Source of the DNA: Bacillus solitudinis
GTDB lineage: Bacteria > Bacillota > Bacilli > Bacillales > Bacillaceae_D
NCBI RefSeq assembly: GCF_002797395.1
Contig: NZ_KZ454943.1
Coordinates: 138,724-202,723, forward strand
Direction of reading: 5' to 3'
Length of the DNA stretch: 64,000 nt
Every line of letters begins with the position of its first letter. Position 1 is the stretch's first letter. Under the pieces are notes generated by a model. That model saw only the letters and a list, made by a program, of their open reading frames with translations. It was not told the origin of the DNA and did not search any database. Shown here piece after piece: positions 1 through 8,601 of this stretch. The position numbers and the translations under genes were made by a program.

Positions 1-15
1 CCTCGTTCGTATTAT

Positions 16-53
16 AAGGTCAGCCAGATAAGAAAATATTTCTGGTTGACCTT
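16..53. other. Stem-loop at the IS110 left end
   Basis: AAGGTCA (16-22) pairs with TGACCTT (47-53), and CCAGA (24-28) with TCTGG (41-45). A short T-rich tract follows. It may be the 5' hairpin of the bridge RNA or the terminator of a gene to the left of the window. Confidence 0.45.
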
Positions 54-59
54 GTTTTA

Positions 60-215
60 TATGGTCTTATTATAACAGTAGCCGGGGTAAAACGTCTCTG
101 CCCGTGGGACATAGATCCCGTCAAGTAAACAGTTTACCCCCTACTTGTAGAAACATGATTGAGGCTGGTTGGGACGTAGATCTCGTATAACAAGCGAAGC
201 TGTGACACTACAAGA
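60..215 (+). ncRNA. Candidate bridge RNA of the IS110 element
   Basis: IS110-group elements encode a bridge RNA in the long non-coding left end; it pairs with both target and donor DNA and guides the recombinase. Here GGGGTAAA (84-91) pairs with TTTACCCC (133-140) and closes a loop. A second loop follows at about 150-205. Both loops carry nearly the same 16-mer: GGGACATAGATCCCGT (106-121) and GGGACGTAGATCTCGT (171-186), 14 of 16 identical. Two related loops are what a target-binding and a donor-binding loop would look like. RNA ends and guide positions are inferred. Confidence 0.6.
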
Positions 216-261
216 AGGAATTAGGGGTACCGGTTAGATTATCATTTGGAGGGGATTTAGA

Positions 262-1496
262 ATGAATCCAGTCATTGGTCTGGATGTGTCAAAAGGAGAA
301 AGTCAGGTTCAAGCATTTCTAGATAAAGGGAAACCATACCGTAAGAGCTTTAAAGTATCACATATTAATGAGGGACTTGAATCCCTTGTGGAATTCATCG
401 AAGGTTTGACTGCTGAGATAGGGAAGAAACCTCCGGTTATTCTGGAAGCAACAGGACACTATCAAGCTCCTATTGTTCACTATCTCCAGGAGCGAGGCTA
501 TCTCTTAATCATTATTAACCCATTGATTTCTTACAAGGCCAAAAGTTCAAGTTTACGAAAGGTTAAGACGGACGCTGCTGATGCTTATCTTTTGTGCGAA
601 CTCTATTATAAAGAGGAACTTGAGCCATACAAAAGCGTGGCGTTCAGCTCTTAAACTTACGTGACCTTACGAGACAACACGAAACTATTACTGGTACTTT
701 AATTCAGACAAAACTACAATTCCAAGCGATTTTAGATCAAGTATTTCCTGAATTCAGAGGTGTGTTTGGGGATTTATATTCGGTTGTGTCGCTATTAACT
801 TTAAAGAAATTTCCTTCGTCTGAAGATATTTTAAATGCCAGTGATGAGACCTTGACCGAAAAAAAACACGAGTATTGTAAGAGTCGTTCACGTAGTTGGG
901 CTAGTGATAAAGCAGCACAAATCAAAGCTGCGGCAATTCGAAATCCGTTTGAGAGAGCCGTTTATCAGAGTCACATTTTGAGTCTTGGAATGTTTATTAC
1001 TATTATTCTCCAATACAAAGAGCACCTATCAAAGTTAGAATCAGAGATAGATACCCTTGCGCAAGAAATTGAAGAATATGAAATTATCAAATCAATTCCT
1101 GGTATCGGAGAAAAGAGCGCGGCAACGATTATATCCGAAATTGGAGAAATTGATCGATTTGATCACCCAAAGAAGCTAGTGGCTTTCGCGGGAGTGGATC
1201 CAAGCGTTTTTGAGTCTGGTAAATTCACGGCTACAAAGAATCGAATTACCAAGCGTGGTTCCAGTAGGCTTCGTCATGCATTATATATGGCAGTACGTTG
1301 TGCCATTCGAGACTGTCGTAAAAAGAAAACGAGTGATGAGATTATCCCTCGTAATAAGAAATTACGTGAGTTCTACGATAAGAAACGTGACGAAGGAAAA
1401 CCTTTCAAAGTAGCTGTCATTGCTTGTGTAAATAAGCTCTTACATTGGATTTTTGCCCTGTTAAAAAGCAACACATTATTCCAAGATGTCGTATAA
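262..1496 (+). pseudogene. IS110-family transposase, frameshifted
   Basis: A DEDD/RuvC-like recombinase in two frames. The first part (262-654) starts after GGAGGGGAT and carries the acidic set D8, E62, D104 and D107 (motifs GLDVSK, LEATGHY, KTDAADAY). The second part (in frame from about 633 to 1496) has the C-terminal Transposase_20 region (IPGIGEKSAATI) and KRGSSRLRHAL, which contains the family's catalytic serine. The frames join if one A is added to the A-run at 631-634, giving a product of ordinary IS110 size. No classic slippery heptamer is present, so I read this as an inactivating single-base deletion; a sequencing error in the homopolymer is the main alternative. Confidence 0.85.
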
Positions 1497-1509
1497 TCAC
1501 TACGTCTAG

Positions 1510-1558
1510 CTAAATAGTCCAAAACCTTCCAAGTGCTGAGAAATGGTAGGTTATTTAG
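1510..1558. other. Hairpin at the IS110 right end
   Basis: CTAAATA (1510-1516) pairs with TATTTAG (1552-1558), and AACCTTCC (1523-1530) pairs with GGTAGGTT (1545-1552) with one mismatch; the two stems compete at one base. It lies 14 bases after the transposase stop codon and probably marks the right end of the element. Confidence 0.4.
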
Positions 1559-1856
1559 TGTACTCATTTTTAGTATATCATTTGCATTTAAACTTTTTTA
1601 TTGAAAAATATTGACAAACTATTAGCTGGTTTACTTTAAGTACAATCTTTCACAAACTCATTTGCACTTTAACATAAATATCCATTTTATTCGTCATATT
1701 TTTTGGTACAATCTGGGCCTGAAATGAAAAAGACGCATTCTTTTTTAAAGAAATGCGCCTGCTTGTTGAATATCCTTTTCTATTGAATATTATCGTTGTA
1801 CTACGTAATAAGAGTTAGTGCAAGGTTTGGCCTGTTAACGTTTGACCTGAAATTTC
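1559..1856. other. Gene-free stretch
   Basis: About 300 AT-rich bases with no convincing coding frame. An imperfect inverted repeat lies at 1731-1759 (GACGCATT against AATGCGCC). It could be a weak terminator or an old insertion-sequence end. Nothing else recognised. Confidence 0.4.
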
Positions 1857-1906
1857 TAAAAAAAGAACACAGCCCTGCCTTACGGCAACGACTGTGTCTC
1901 TTTTTT
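1857..1906. terminator. Bidirectional terminator
   Basis: ACACAG (1867-1872) pairs with CTGTGT (1892-1897) and TGCC (1876-1879) with GGCA (1884-1887). An A-run lies on the left and a T-run on the right, so it can stop transcription from either side. It ends the GH3 gene on the minus strand. Confidence 0.7.
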
Positions 1907-1933
1907 CATTTAATCGACGACGAGGTGTCCCAC

Positions 1934-4900
1934 TTAATTGGCACTCTTCTCTTTTGAATTACTCTTATTAGAAGACGCATTCTGAAACGTCAAACTGTCA
2001 ATTCGTATATCAGGTGCATGAAACACAACGTAAACCGTTTCTTGTCCTCTTGGTGCATTCTTGCCCAGGTTGACTGTTACATCTGTATAACCTAATTCAT
2101 TAACTAATACACCAGCATTTTCAATTGTATACGTGTTCTTTTCCGTTTTCGGTACTTCAATTTCTGCAAAAGGTTCGTTCTCTACAGAGCCCGCATGCAA
2201 CGTTATCAATCCACCATTTGCATCAGAAGCAACAGATGCTGTTACACGATCTGATCCTGTTAACACCACTTTTGGTAGTGCTACCCATGCATCTTCTTCT
2301 TTAGAGCGAACAGCATGATAGCCGCCAACAACCTTCCTCTCTTTTAAGTTTTCAGCCGTTCTTCCCTTAGATACCTCATGATAAATAACTTCATGGGCAG
2401 CAAAGGCATGGTCAAACACATTAAATGGTTTGTTTGTTGGAAGAGCCTTGAGTGAATCACCAGCGATCTTTACCTTTTTCACTGCATGAATGTCTTGTGA
2501 TGATGATCCTACCATAAGGTCATATTCTCCTTCTTCGACAACAAACTCCCCTGCATTAACATCCCAGATCGCTAAATCTTCGGGATCGACTGTTAAAGTT
2601 ACTGTTTTCGTTTCTCCTGCCTTTAATGAAATCTTTTCAAATGCTACAAGTTGCTTATGTGGTGTGTACTTACCATAAGCTGACTGGTTATTATTTCCAT
2701 AAACTTGAATAACTTCAGACGTATCTACTGTCCCTTCATTCGTGACGTTCACTGTAACTTCAAAAGACTTATCTTTCTTGACGGTAGACGGAATATTTAA
2801 ATCTCCGTAAGAAAAGTCACTGTAGGAAAGGCCATACCCAAATGGATACGTTACTGATGCGTTCGTATACATATATGTCAGTTCAGATTCAATGTGATCT
2901 GCATTTGTCATATCAATCTGATAACGCGGATCAATATTGTCTAACGTTACAGACTTATTTCCTTCTGGAATCACGTACTCATTAATTTTTGGAAAAGAAG
3001 ACATATCTGCGTACCATGTTGAAGTTAAACGTCCAGTTGGTGCATAGTCCCCATATAATACCTGAGAAAGTGCATAAGAATCATACTGACCTCCATAAGG
3101 TTGGTAGACAATTGCAGAAACATTTGGATTGTTTTGAATTCTCTCCATTCCAACAGGGAAGCTTGATTTCACAACAACAATGGTATCTTTTCCTTGTTCG
3201 GCAAATGCTGCTGATACTTTTTCAACTAATTCGTAATCTGCCTCACCCATATCTAATTCTGATCGGTCATACCCTTCTCCCGCACTATGGCGCGGAATTG
3301 CTCCGACAAACACAATTGCATAATCATCTGTTTGCGCACGTTTAGAAGGTTCTACTCCCACTTCTTGCACAATAACTTCTTCAAATTTCACATCATCATT
3401 TCGGCTTGTCGCCTGTTCAGCATTGCTAAGCGTGGAAGACGCTGTTTTCAGCTTTCCATCTGAGTCAGTTGTGATGAAGCGGCTATTGGAGTAGTACCAG
3501 TTCGTGAAGTCACCACCAAAACCGGTGCGATACCCATTTGCAATTAAAGAAACCGTTTCGTCTTCATTTTGCTCTATCCGAATGGTCGGCGGGATCGCAC
3601 TAGTGTTTCCAATCATATTTGCTAAATCCCAATCGTTATCAGTTAGATTCAAGCTCGTATCATTAGTATTCTCCACAGATGCATTCGCTCTAGTTGGAGA
3701 AGTAACCCAACGATTATTTTGTAACGAACGTAGACTGTATCCTTCTTGTCCCCAGTCAAAGACTTCGAATAGATGTGCAGGATTAGTCTCGTCAAATGAA
3801 TCAGTCGTTGTCACAAGCTGTGATCCTTCTTTTTCCTCTGAAACTTGCACAACTTGATCATTCAATTTTGACGATAGTCCTACAATTTTAGCTCCAGTAT
3901 CATACGAAACATTATTAGCACCATTTGATCGGATAATGGCTAGTAATGGTGAAATTCCCGAATTTTCGATATCTGGGGTTGAACGTAACGAGTAAACCGT
4001 CTTAAATCTTGAATCAGCATAAACACCAGAAACAGCGGCTTTTTGATTCTTTTTAAGCGGTAACACCCCTTCATTCTTAAGTAAAATAATACTTTCTTGA
4101 GCAGCTTGTAAAGCAACTTCCTGATGTTCAGGCTTATTGTACGTCGCAGGCTCCGCACGCACATCTTTTGCTTGTTCAGCAAATGGATAATGCTTTGGAA
4201 TTCCGTTCTCGTCTACTTCGTTGAAGATACCAACACGAACCATTTGGTTTACATGAGGACGTGCTGCTTCAATTAAATCTTCCGCAGTGATATCGTACGT
4301 ACCTTCTTCAACGGCATCTACCAAAGCTCCAACATCGGCTAATGCATTCTGAGCATTTGGTCCCGGACGTCCGGCATTAGCTCTAGCCAATATCATTAAT
4401 ACCGTGGCATGTGTCCGGTCAACAGCATATTTAGTATCGTAGCCATTACCTTGCATATTCTCACCAAACACATGTGCATCACCGTTAAAGTCTGGAGAAC
4501 TATACACTCCAAATTTCGAATGATCATTCGCATGAATCTGATAAGGTGACAAAATATTTGGTATTCCATTTGTGCGACCGAAGGATGTCATAACTCCAGC
4601 AACTGAACCAGAGCTAAGTGCTTTCAAAGGACTACGTGTTCGATATTCATAGATAGAACGCGCTCCAGCACTATTACTCGAAGATTGACGGAACCACTGA
4701 GAATTATAAACAGAATAATGTTTTGTTCCTACAGCTGCCCTCATCCAAAATCCGTCATCACTATCAGATTGATCTATACCACTTAGACCTGTTGCCATAC
4801 TATCAATCATCATACCAGCCATGTAAGCGTCTTCTGAAAATCCTTCGTCAAACCTCCCGCTAAGCGGATTGATGTGTAAATCGCTTACGACCGTAAAAGC

Positions 4901-5404
4901 AACAGTTGCAGAAGGGTCTGATCCTCCATGTATATTTGACTCACCTTGTTTGACTTTTAATGTACTAATCTTCTCATTCCCGACAACTTTTCCAATTTCA
5001 TTTAGAAGCTCTTTATTCCACGTTTGACCCATTCCAACTAAAGCCGGAAAATCAGTAGATACCCCTTGTACGTTGTCAGCTGCAGAAAGAGCACCGGGTA
5101 TAGTATTTCCAGCATTCTCACCACGTTGCAATGTATAATGATTCCTTGAACCTGTTGCATAAACTGCTGGTCCTTCTAATCCTGTATATTCAAAATAAGT
5201 ATCAACAAAATCATCTAGGTGTTCAGGTACACCATCAAACAACGGCATGCCGTCAAAGACCCCACCAACCTGTGTTTTAAAAACAGGACTATTTTCAGCC
5301 CGCGTCGGTTGAGGATTAAAACCAACTACTCCTGATGTAAGGGTCACAGCGAGCAATAAAGATAACGTCTTTTTACCCAATGCTAAACGTTGTTTCTTTT
5401 TCAT
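1934..5404 (-). CDS. Secreted glycoside hydrolase family 3 protein (1156 aa)
   Basis: Has a Sec signal peptide (basic MKKKQR, hydrophobic core, cut near residue 36) and is probably secreted. GH3 landmarks follow in order: the N-terminal barrel with a VVSDLHINPLSGRFDE region (172-187) and GTKHY (226-230), then the second domain with GYDRSELDM and YGDYAPTGRL, then PFGYGLSYSDFSY and a fibronectin-III-like domain. Asp305 in SSPD is the likely nucleophile, although the usual spelling is SDW or SDH. Residues about 545-685 form an extra block, possibly a beta-trefoil-like insert. The start is supported by AAGGAG upstream. GH3 enzymes remove glucose, xylose, arabinose or related sugars; the substrate here is unknown. 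The neighbours suggest pectin-derived glycans. Confidence 0.85.
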   Translation of the reverse strand: MKKKQRLALGKKTLSLLLAVTLTSGVVGFNPQPTRAENSPVFKTQVGGVFDGMPLFDGVPEHLDDFVDTYFEYTGLEGPAVYATGSRNHYTLQRGENAGNTIPGALSAADNVQGVSTDFPALVGMGQTWNKELLNEIGKVVGNEKISTLKVKQGESNIHGGSDPSATVAFTVVSDLHINPLSGRFDEGFSEDAYMAGMMIDSMATGLSGIDQSDSDDGFWMRAAVGTKHYSVYNSQWFRQSSSNSAGARSIYEYRTRSPLKALSSGSVAGVMTSFGRTNGIPNILSPYQIHANDHSKFGVYSSPDFNGDAHVFGENMQGNGYDTKYAVDRTHATVLMILARANAGRPGPNAQNALADVGALVDAVEEGTYDITAEDLIEAARPHVNQMVRVGIFNEVDENGIPKHYPFAEQAKDVRAEPATYNKPEHQEVALQAAQESIILLKNEGVLPLKKNQKAAVSGVYADSRFKTVYSLRSTPDIENSGISPLLAIIRSNGANNVSYDTGAKIVGLSSKLNDQVVQVSEEKEGSQLVTTTDSFDETNPAHLFEVFDWGQEGYSLRSLQNNRWVTSPTRANASVENTNDTSLNLTDNDWDLANMIGNTSAIPPTIRIEQNEDETVSLIANGYRTGFGGDFTNWYYSNSRFITTDSDGKLKTASSTLSNAEQATSRNDDVKFEEVIVQEVGVEPSKRAQTDDYAIVFVGAIPRHSAGEGYDRSELDMGEADYELVEKVSAAFAEQGKDTIVVVKSSFPVGMERIQNNPNVSAIVYQPYGGQYDSYALSQVLYGDYAPTGRLTSTWYADMSSFPKINEYVIPEGNKSVTLDNIDPRYQIDMTNADHIESELTYMYTNASVTYPFGYGLSYSDFSYGDLNIPSTVKKDKSFEVTVNVTNEGTVDTSEVIQVYGNNNQSAYGKYTPHKQLVAFEKISLKAGETKTVTLTVDPEDLAIWDVNAGEFVVEEGEYDLMVGSSSQDIHAVKKVKIAGDSLKALPTNKPFNVFDHAFAAHEVIYHEVSKGRTAENLKERKVVGGYHAVRSKEEDAWVALPKVVLTGSDRVTASVASDANGGLITLHAGSVENEPFAEIEVPKTEKNTYTIENAGVLVNELGYTDVTVNLGKNAPRGQETVYVVFHAPDIRIDSLTFQNASSNKSNSKEKSAN

Positions 5405-5431
5405 TAAGTGAACACTCCTTCTCGCTTTATT

Positions 5432-5445
5432 TTAAAGCGCTTTCA
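5432..5445 (-). promoter_or_regulatory. cre-like site before the GH3 gene
   Basis: On the minus strand the sequence is TGAAAGCGCTTTAA, close to the CcpA catabolite-responsive consensus. It lies between the proposed -10 (5559-5567) and the start codon, so CcpA bound here could block transcription when preferred sugars are present. Confidence 0.6.
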
Positions 5446-5558
5446 TAATGAGGATTGACATCTTAATCTTCAGTATAAAAAAATAATAGTGACACAATCT
5501 TTATGCTAGATTACATCTTTCACACCTCCTTTTTTTTGCTATATTGGTACTTCTATTC

Positions 5559-5627
5559 TTATATTAAACGCTTTCTTGACTTTTTCAGACCAACGATTTT
5601 AACTAAAAAAGGGGGTGATTTTTACTT
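5559..5627 (-). promoter_or_regulatory. Promoter module with 22-bp-spaced direct repeats (GH3 gene)
   Basis: On the plus strand ATTTTAACTA (5596-5605) is followed exactly 22 bp later by ATTTTTACTT (5618-5627). On the minus strand, 28 bases after the repeats comes TTAATATAA (5559-5567), a likely -10 region overlapping AAAGCGTTTAA. No good -35 is visible. The same arrangement precedes the binding-protein gene (10940-11008). Spacing of about two helical turns suits an AraC-type activator, and one is encoded at 11043-12551. Confidence 0.55.
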
Positions 5628-5645
5628 TTTTAAAAATCACCTCCC
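5605..5645 (-). terminator. Terminator of the GH78-like gene
   Basis: On the minus strand a stem GGTGATTTTTA / TAAAAATCACC is followed by CCC and six T. It is a strong intrinsic terminator. One arm overlaps the direct repeat of the GH3 promoter module. Confidence 0.75.
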
Positions 5646-5703
5646 TTTCACAGATTAAATTAGCTTTTTGTTTTTATACGCATCGCGCGTTTCCTTCTTT
5701 ATT

Positions 5704-7275
5704 TTAAATTTCAAACTCTCTAATTAAGTAGGTTGGCGTACAACTCCAGGCATGACAATAACTATTAATAAGATGGTTTCCATAAGGAGAAAATTCTTTA
5801 TCTTCTGGATTATATAATTCCCAGAATGTATCAGCTCCATCTCGAATCATTCCACCCCAATATTGCTTGATAAGAGCCACCGCTTCATCTCTTTCTCCAC
5901 TTAATAACAGAGCCTCTGCTAAGTGATGATACATATACGGTGTGACCATTCCTATGCTAGGCTTTTGTTTCAGAAGATGTTTCATTAATTCCATATTCTT
6001 TTCCTTTTCAAAAACCTCAGCTAACACCATCCAAACTTGACTAGCCCACGATACTTGCCGGTTCTCTCCACTGATAAAGAAGCCTATTTCATCATCCCAT
6101 AGTTGTTTTAATGATCCGTCGATTACATTTTCAAGCTTTTGTTTGAAATAGTTCTTTTCATCATTTTTCTCAAGTACTTCAGCTAATGTTATTGCCCGCT
6201 TAAGGCTATAAATTAAAATAGCTTGAGACGGTGCTTGTTTATTTAATTCTGGGTGCCAATCAATAAATGACCACCAAGAAGGGTCATCTCTAACAACATC
6301 ATTTTCATCTAAACGCTCAATGCCTATTTCGATCTGTCGATAAGCAACAGGCCAGAGCTCTTGTAACGTTTCAACATCCTTCGTTTCCATATAATAGTCG
6401 TAAAGTGTTGTTGCAAAGAATAGTGAATAATCATACAAAAATGTATCATCCGGAATGAGTGTTGGTGCGATAAAAAGATTTGCTGCTACTTGACCATAAC
6501 TGTTAGGAACAGCAGCAAACTGATATAAATTCCGTTTCACTAAATCATTGTTCTTGAATGTTGAATAATTCGCTAAAGCCTGCAAACGGAGGTCCCCAAG
6601 CCATAACCGTCGATCTCGTTTAGGTCCATCTTCAAACACCTCTTGCATACAATCTTCAAGTGTCTTGATGCTAATTTCATCAATCTTTTGCAAATCAGCA
6701 TCATTATGATTAAGCGGGGAAACCTTGCTAACATCAGCTGAGGTTACAGTTTTGCATGAAATCTCATTAAACTTGACCGTATACTTTTGAGACGTATCAA
6801 GAACATCGACCTTTACATAGCGAAAGCTGTATCGTCTCGGTAGGTTCATTTCGTTTGGTAGTACGTCCACATAGATTGTTTCCTCTTGAAGCCACGAAGA
6901 ACTAATCCAGCCATCATAGCTTGAAAACGGCTCTGATACTTCCACTGGCATTTCACCAAATGTAAGACGCATGGATAAAGGCGCATCAGGAGGACTTCCT
7001 ACAGGAGAAAGTGTCAAAGATAGATATCCAACCATATGCTGACCAAAATCTAAAATAAAGGAAGTTCCTTTTCTAAAATCTTTCTCTTTCAAGTTGTTTA
7101 CTGATTCTATCACCTCTACTTTCCAACCATGAATGCTTTGTTCATCTTGAACGGTCTCAATTAGGTTTATGGGATAGACTCTCTTCGAAAAAATTTCCGG
7201 TGCTAATTCCTCTGCCGTCTTCTTAAACGCTTCATTGTGAATAACTGTATGTGTGTTTCCTTTTTGAAAACTCAT
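5704..7275 (-). CDS. GH78-like alpha-L-rhamnosidase-type hydrolase (523 aa)
   Basis: The motif GPKRDRRLWLGDLR (about residues 218-231) is a hallmark of the (alpha/alpha)6-barrel of family 78 rhamnosidases. An N-terminal beta-sandwich-like part (FILDFGQHMVGYLSL, RYVKVDV) precedes it. At 523 residues it is shorter than the usual 800-1000 for GH78. No signal peptide, so probably cytoplasmic and acting on imported oligosaccharides. A terminator-like hairpin lies just upstream (7304-7344), so expression needs read-through or a local promoter. The exact sugar is inferred from the family. Confidence 0.75.
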   Translation of the reverse strand: MSFQKGNTHTVIHNEAFKKTAEELAPEIFSKRVYPINLIETVQDEQSIHGWKVEVIESVNNLKEKDFRKGTSFILDFGQHMVGYLSLTLSPVGSPPDAPLSMRLTFGEMPVEVSEPFSSYDGWISSSWLQEETIYVDVLPNEMNLPRRYSFRYVKVDVLDTSQKYTVKFNEISCKTVTSADVSKVSPLNHNDADLQKIDEISIKTLEDCMQEVFEDGPKRDRRLWLGDLRLQALANYSTFKNNDLVKRNLYQFAAVPNSYGQVAANLFIAPTLIPDDTFLYDYSLFFATTLYDYYMETKDVETLQELWPVAYRQIEIGIERLDENDVVRDDPSWWSFIDWHPELNKQAPSQAILIYSLKRAITLAEVLEKNDEKNYFKQKLENVIDGSLKQLWDDEIGFFISGENRQVSWASQVWMVLAEVFEKEKNMELMKHLLKQKPSIGMVTPYMYHHLAEALLLSGERDEAVALIKQYWGGMIRDGADTFWELYNPEDKEFSPYGNHLINSYCHAWSCTPTYLIREFEI

Positions 7276-7303
7276 GAGTTTCCCCTACCCTTCTTCATTT
7301 TTG

Positions 7304-7344
7304 AAAAAAAGATGTACCGAAGGCCATTTACCTTTTGATACATC
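7304..7344 (-). terminator. Terminator-like hairpin
   Basis: On the minus strand an imperfect stem (GATGTATC with GGTACATC, AAGG with CCTT) is followed by seven T. It lies between the GH78 remnant and the GH78-like gene and may be the terminator of the former full-length rhamnosidase gene. Confidence 0.6.
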
Positions 7345-7368
7345 CTTTCTCATTTAATACCTAAACAC

Positions 7369-7698
7369 CTAACTTCCTGACCCTAAATCAATGACAACAT
7401 CAGAATTTGTTGATGTACAAGATTGAATCCCTTTTGCTTCGTTTACATATGTACCACTTTCTAGAATGTTATCCGTTTTTGCATTAGGAAGTGTAATTGT
7501 CGCCGTTGTATTTGAAGGAACTGTTACTTCTACAACCATTTCCTCTTCGTCTTTTATCCAATAGCTGCGAATCGTGCCATACATCGATTCAAATGTACCT
7601 TCTGCCCAATCTAACCCAACCCCTGGTTTTGGAGCAATTTCAATCTATCCAATTGGGTTTATTCTATATTCACAACGAACATCTATGATTTTGAACAT
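7369..7698 (-). pseudogene. Alpha-L-rhamnosidase (GH78) remnant: N-terminus joined to C-terminus
   Basis: After a good site (AAAGGAGGAATAGA) the frame begins MFKIIDVRCEYRINPIG, the usual opening of a full-length bacterial rhamnosidase. It hits a TAG (7645-7647) and continues in the same frame with IEIAPKPGVGLDWAEG and VEVTVPSNTTATITLPNA, the C-terminal beta-sandwich of the same family. The whole catalytic middle (probably over 700 residues) is missing. An internal deletion left about 110 codons with a stop at the joint. It follows the permease gene by 27 bases, so the original gene was the next member of the operon. Confidence 0.8.
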
Positions 7699-7725
7699 TC
7701 TATTCCTCCTTTCTAATCGAACTTA

Positions 7726-8601
7726 TTATCCTTTTACAGCACCTGAGGTCATTCCTGCTACAATTTTATTGCTAAAGAATAAAAATAGTATAAATGGTGG
7801 TATGGTGATTAGTAAGACGTTTGCAAATAATAGATTCCAAGATGTATTATACATACTCATGAAGTTATAAAGTGTTAACTGTACCGTTGCATTTTGAGCA
7901 CCTGGGAAGAAATAAAGTGGATGCACAAAATCATTGAAAATATTAACAGCATTTAAAATGATGACTGTTGAATGAATTGGTTTTAATAATGGGAAAATGA
8001 TATTAAAAAACAATCTCCAGCTACCACACCCATCAATGATGGCAGCCTCATCAATTTCTCTTGGAATGGTTGCAATAAATCCGTTATATAAAACGATTGA
8101 AAATGGAATCGTTAATGCAACCATAATTAAAGTAATTCCAGGTAATGTTTTAAATAAATGTAACTTCTCTAGAACCCAAATCGTCGGCACGATAGCTGGT
8201 GGTATCATTAATCCTGATAGAAAAAGAAACGCCATCATTGAAACACCTTTGCCCTTACGTCGTTGTAGAACAAAACCAGTCATCGAACAAACAACTACTA
8301 ATATCGTAATGGAAAGTACTGTGATAACAGTACTATTAAAATACGCCGTTAAAAGCATCCCATTTCTAGCATTTAGTACTTCTGTAAAATTGCTTAAAAT
8401 TTGGAATTCGCTTGGCCAGCTCATTGATAACTCAGCAGCTTCCTGACTCGTTTTAAATGAATTGACAAAGATAAAATAAAATGGAATTAAAAAGATAATG
8501 GAAAATAAAAGAACGGCCACAGCTTCAATTAAAAACTGAATCCCATTTTTCTTTTTCTTACCTGTTTCAGAATTTTTTGTTGTAACCACTTCGGTTCTCA
8601 T
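7726..8601 (-). CDS. Carbohydrate ABC transporter permease, MalG type (291 aa)
   Basis: Integral membrane protein with six predicted helices. The cytoplasmic EAA loop reads IPREIDEAAIIDGCGSWRLF, the docking site for the ATPase. It overlaps the upstream permease gene by 4 bases (ATGA), so the two are translationally coupled. No ATPase gene is present in the operon, as is common for bacilli that use a shared MsmX-type ATPase. Confidence 0.9.
   Translation of the reverse strand: MRTEVVTTKNSETGKKKKNGIQFLIEAVAVLLFSIIFLIPFYFIFVNSFKTSQEAAELSMSWPSEFQILSNFTEVLNARNGMLLTAYFNSTVITVLSITILVVVCSMTGFVLQRRKGKGVSMMAFLFLSGLMIPPAIVPTIWVLEKLHLFKTLPGITLIMVALTIPFSIVLYNGFIATIPREIDEAAIIDGCGSWRLFFNIIFPLLKPIHSTVIILNAVNIFNDFVHPLYFFPGAQNATVQLTLYNFMSMYNTSWNLLFANVLLITIPPFILFLFFSNKIVAGMTSGAVKG

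Larger units (their letters stand above)
1..1558 (+). mobile_element. IS110-family insertion sequence (left end possibly outside window)
   Basis: The segment holds a long structured non-coding left end (to about 261), one DEDD-type transposase gene broken by a frameshift (262-1496), and a short right end that folds into a hairpin (1510-1558). That layout fits the IS110 family, which moves through a circular intermediate and leaves no terminal inverted repeats. The exact ends cannot be fixed from one copy, and the left boundary may lie before position 1. Confidence 0.75.

Noticed and set aside
625-660. Programmed frameshift in the IS110 transposase
   Set aside because: The site reads C AAA AGC, not a classic slippery heptamer, and IS110 transposases are normally one frame; a one-base loss explains it better.
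2133-3857. Plus-strand open frames opposite the GH3 gene
   Set aside because: They lie within a well-supported GH3 reading frame, have no ribosome binding sites and show no domain.
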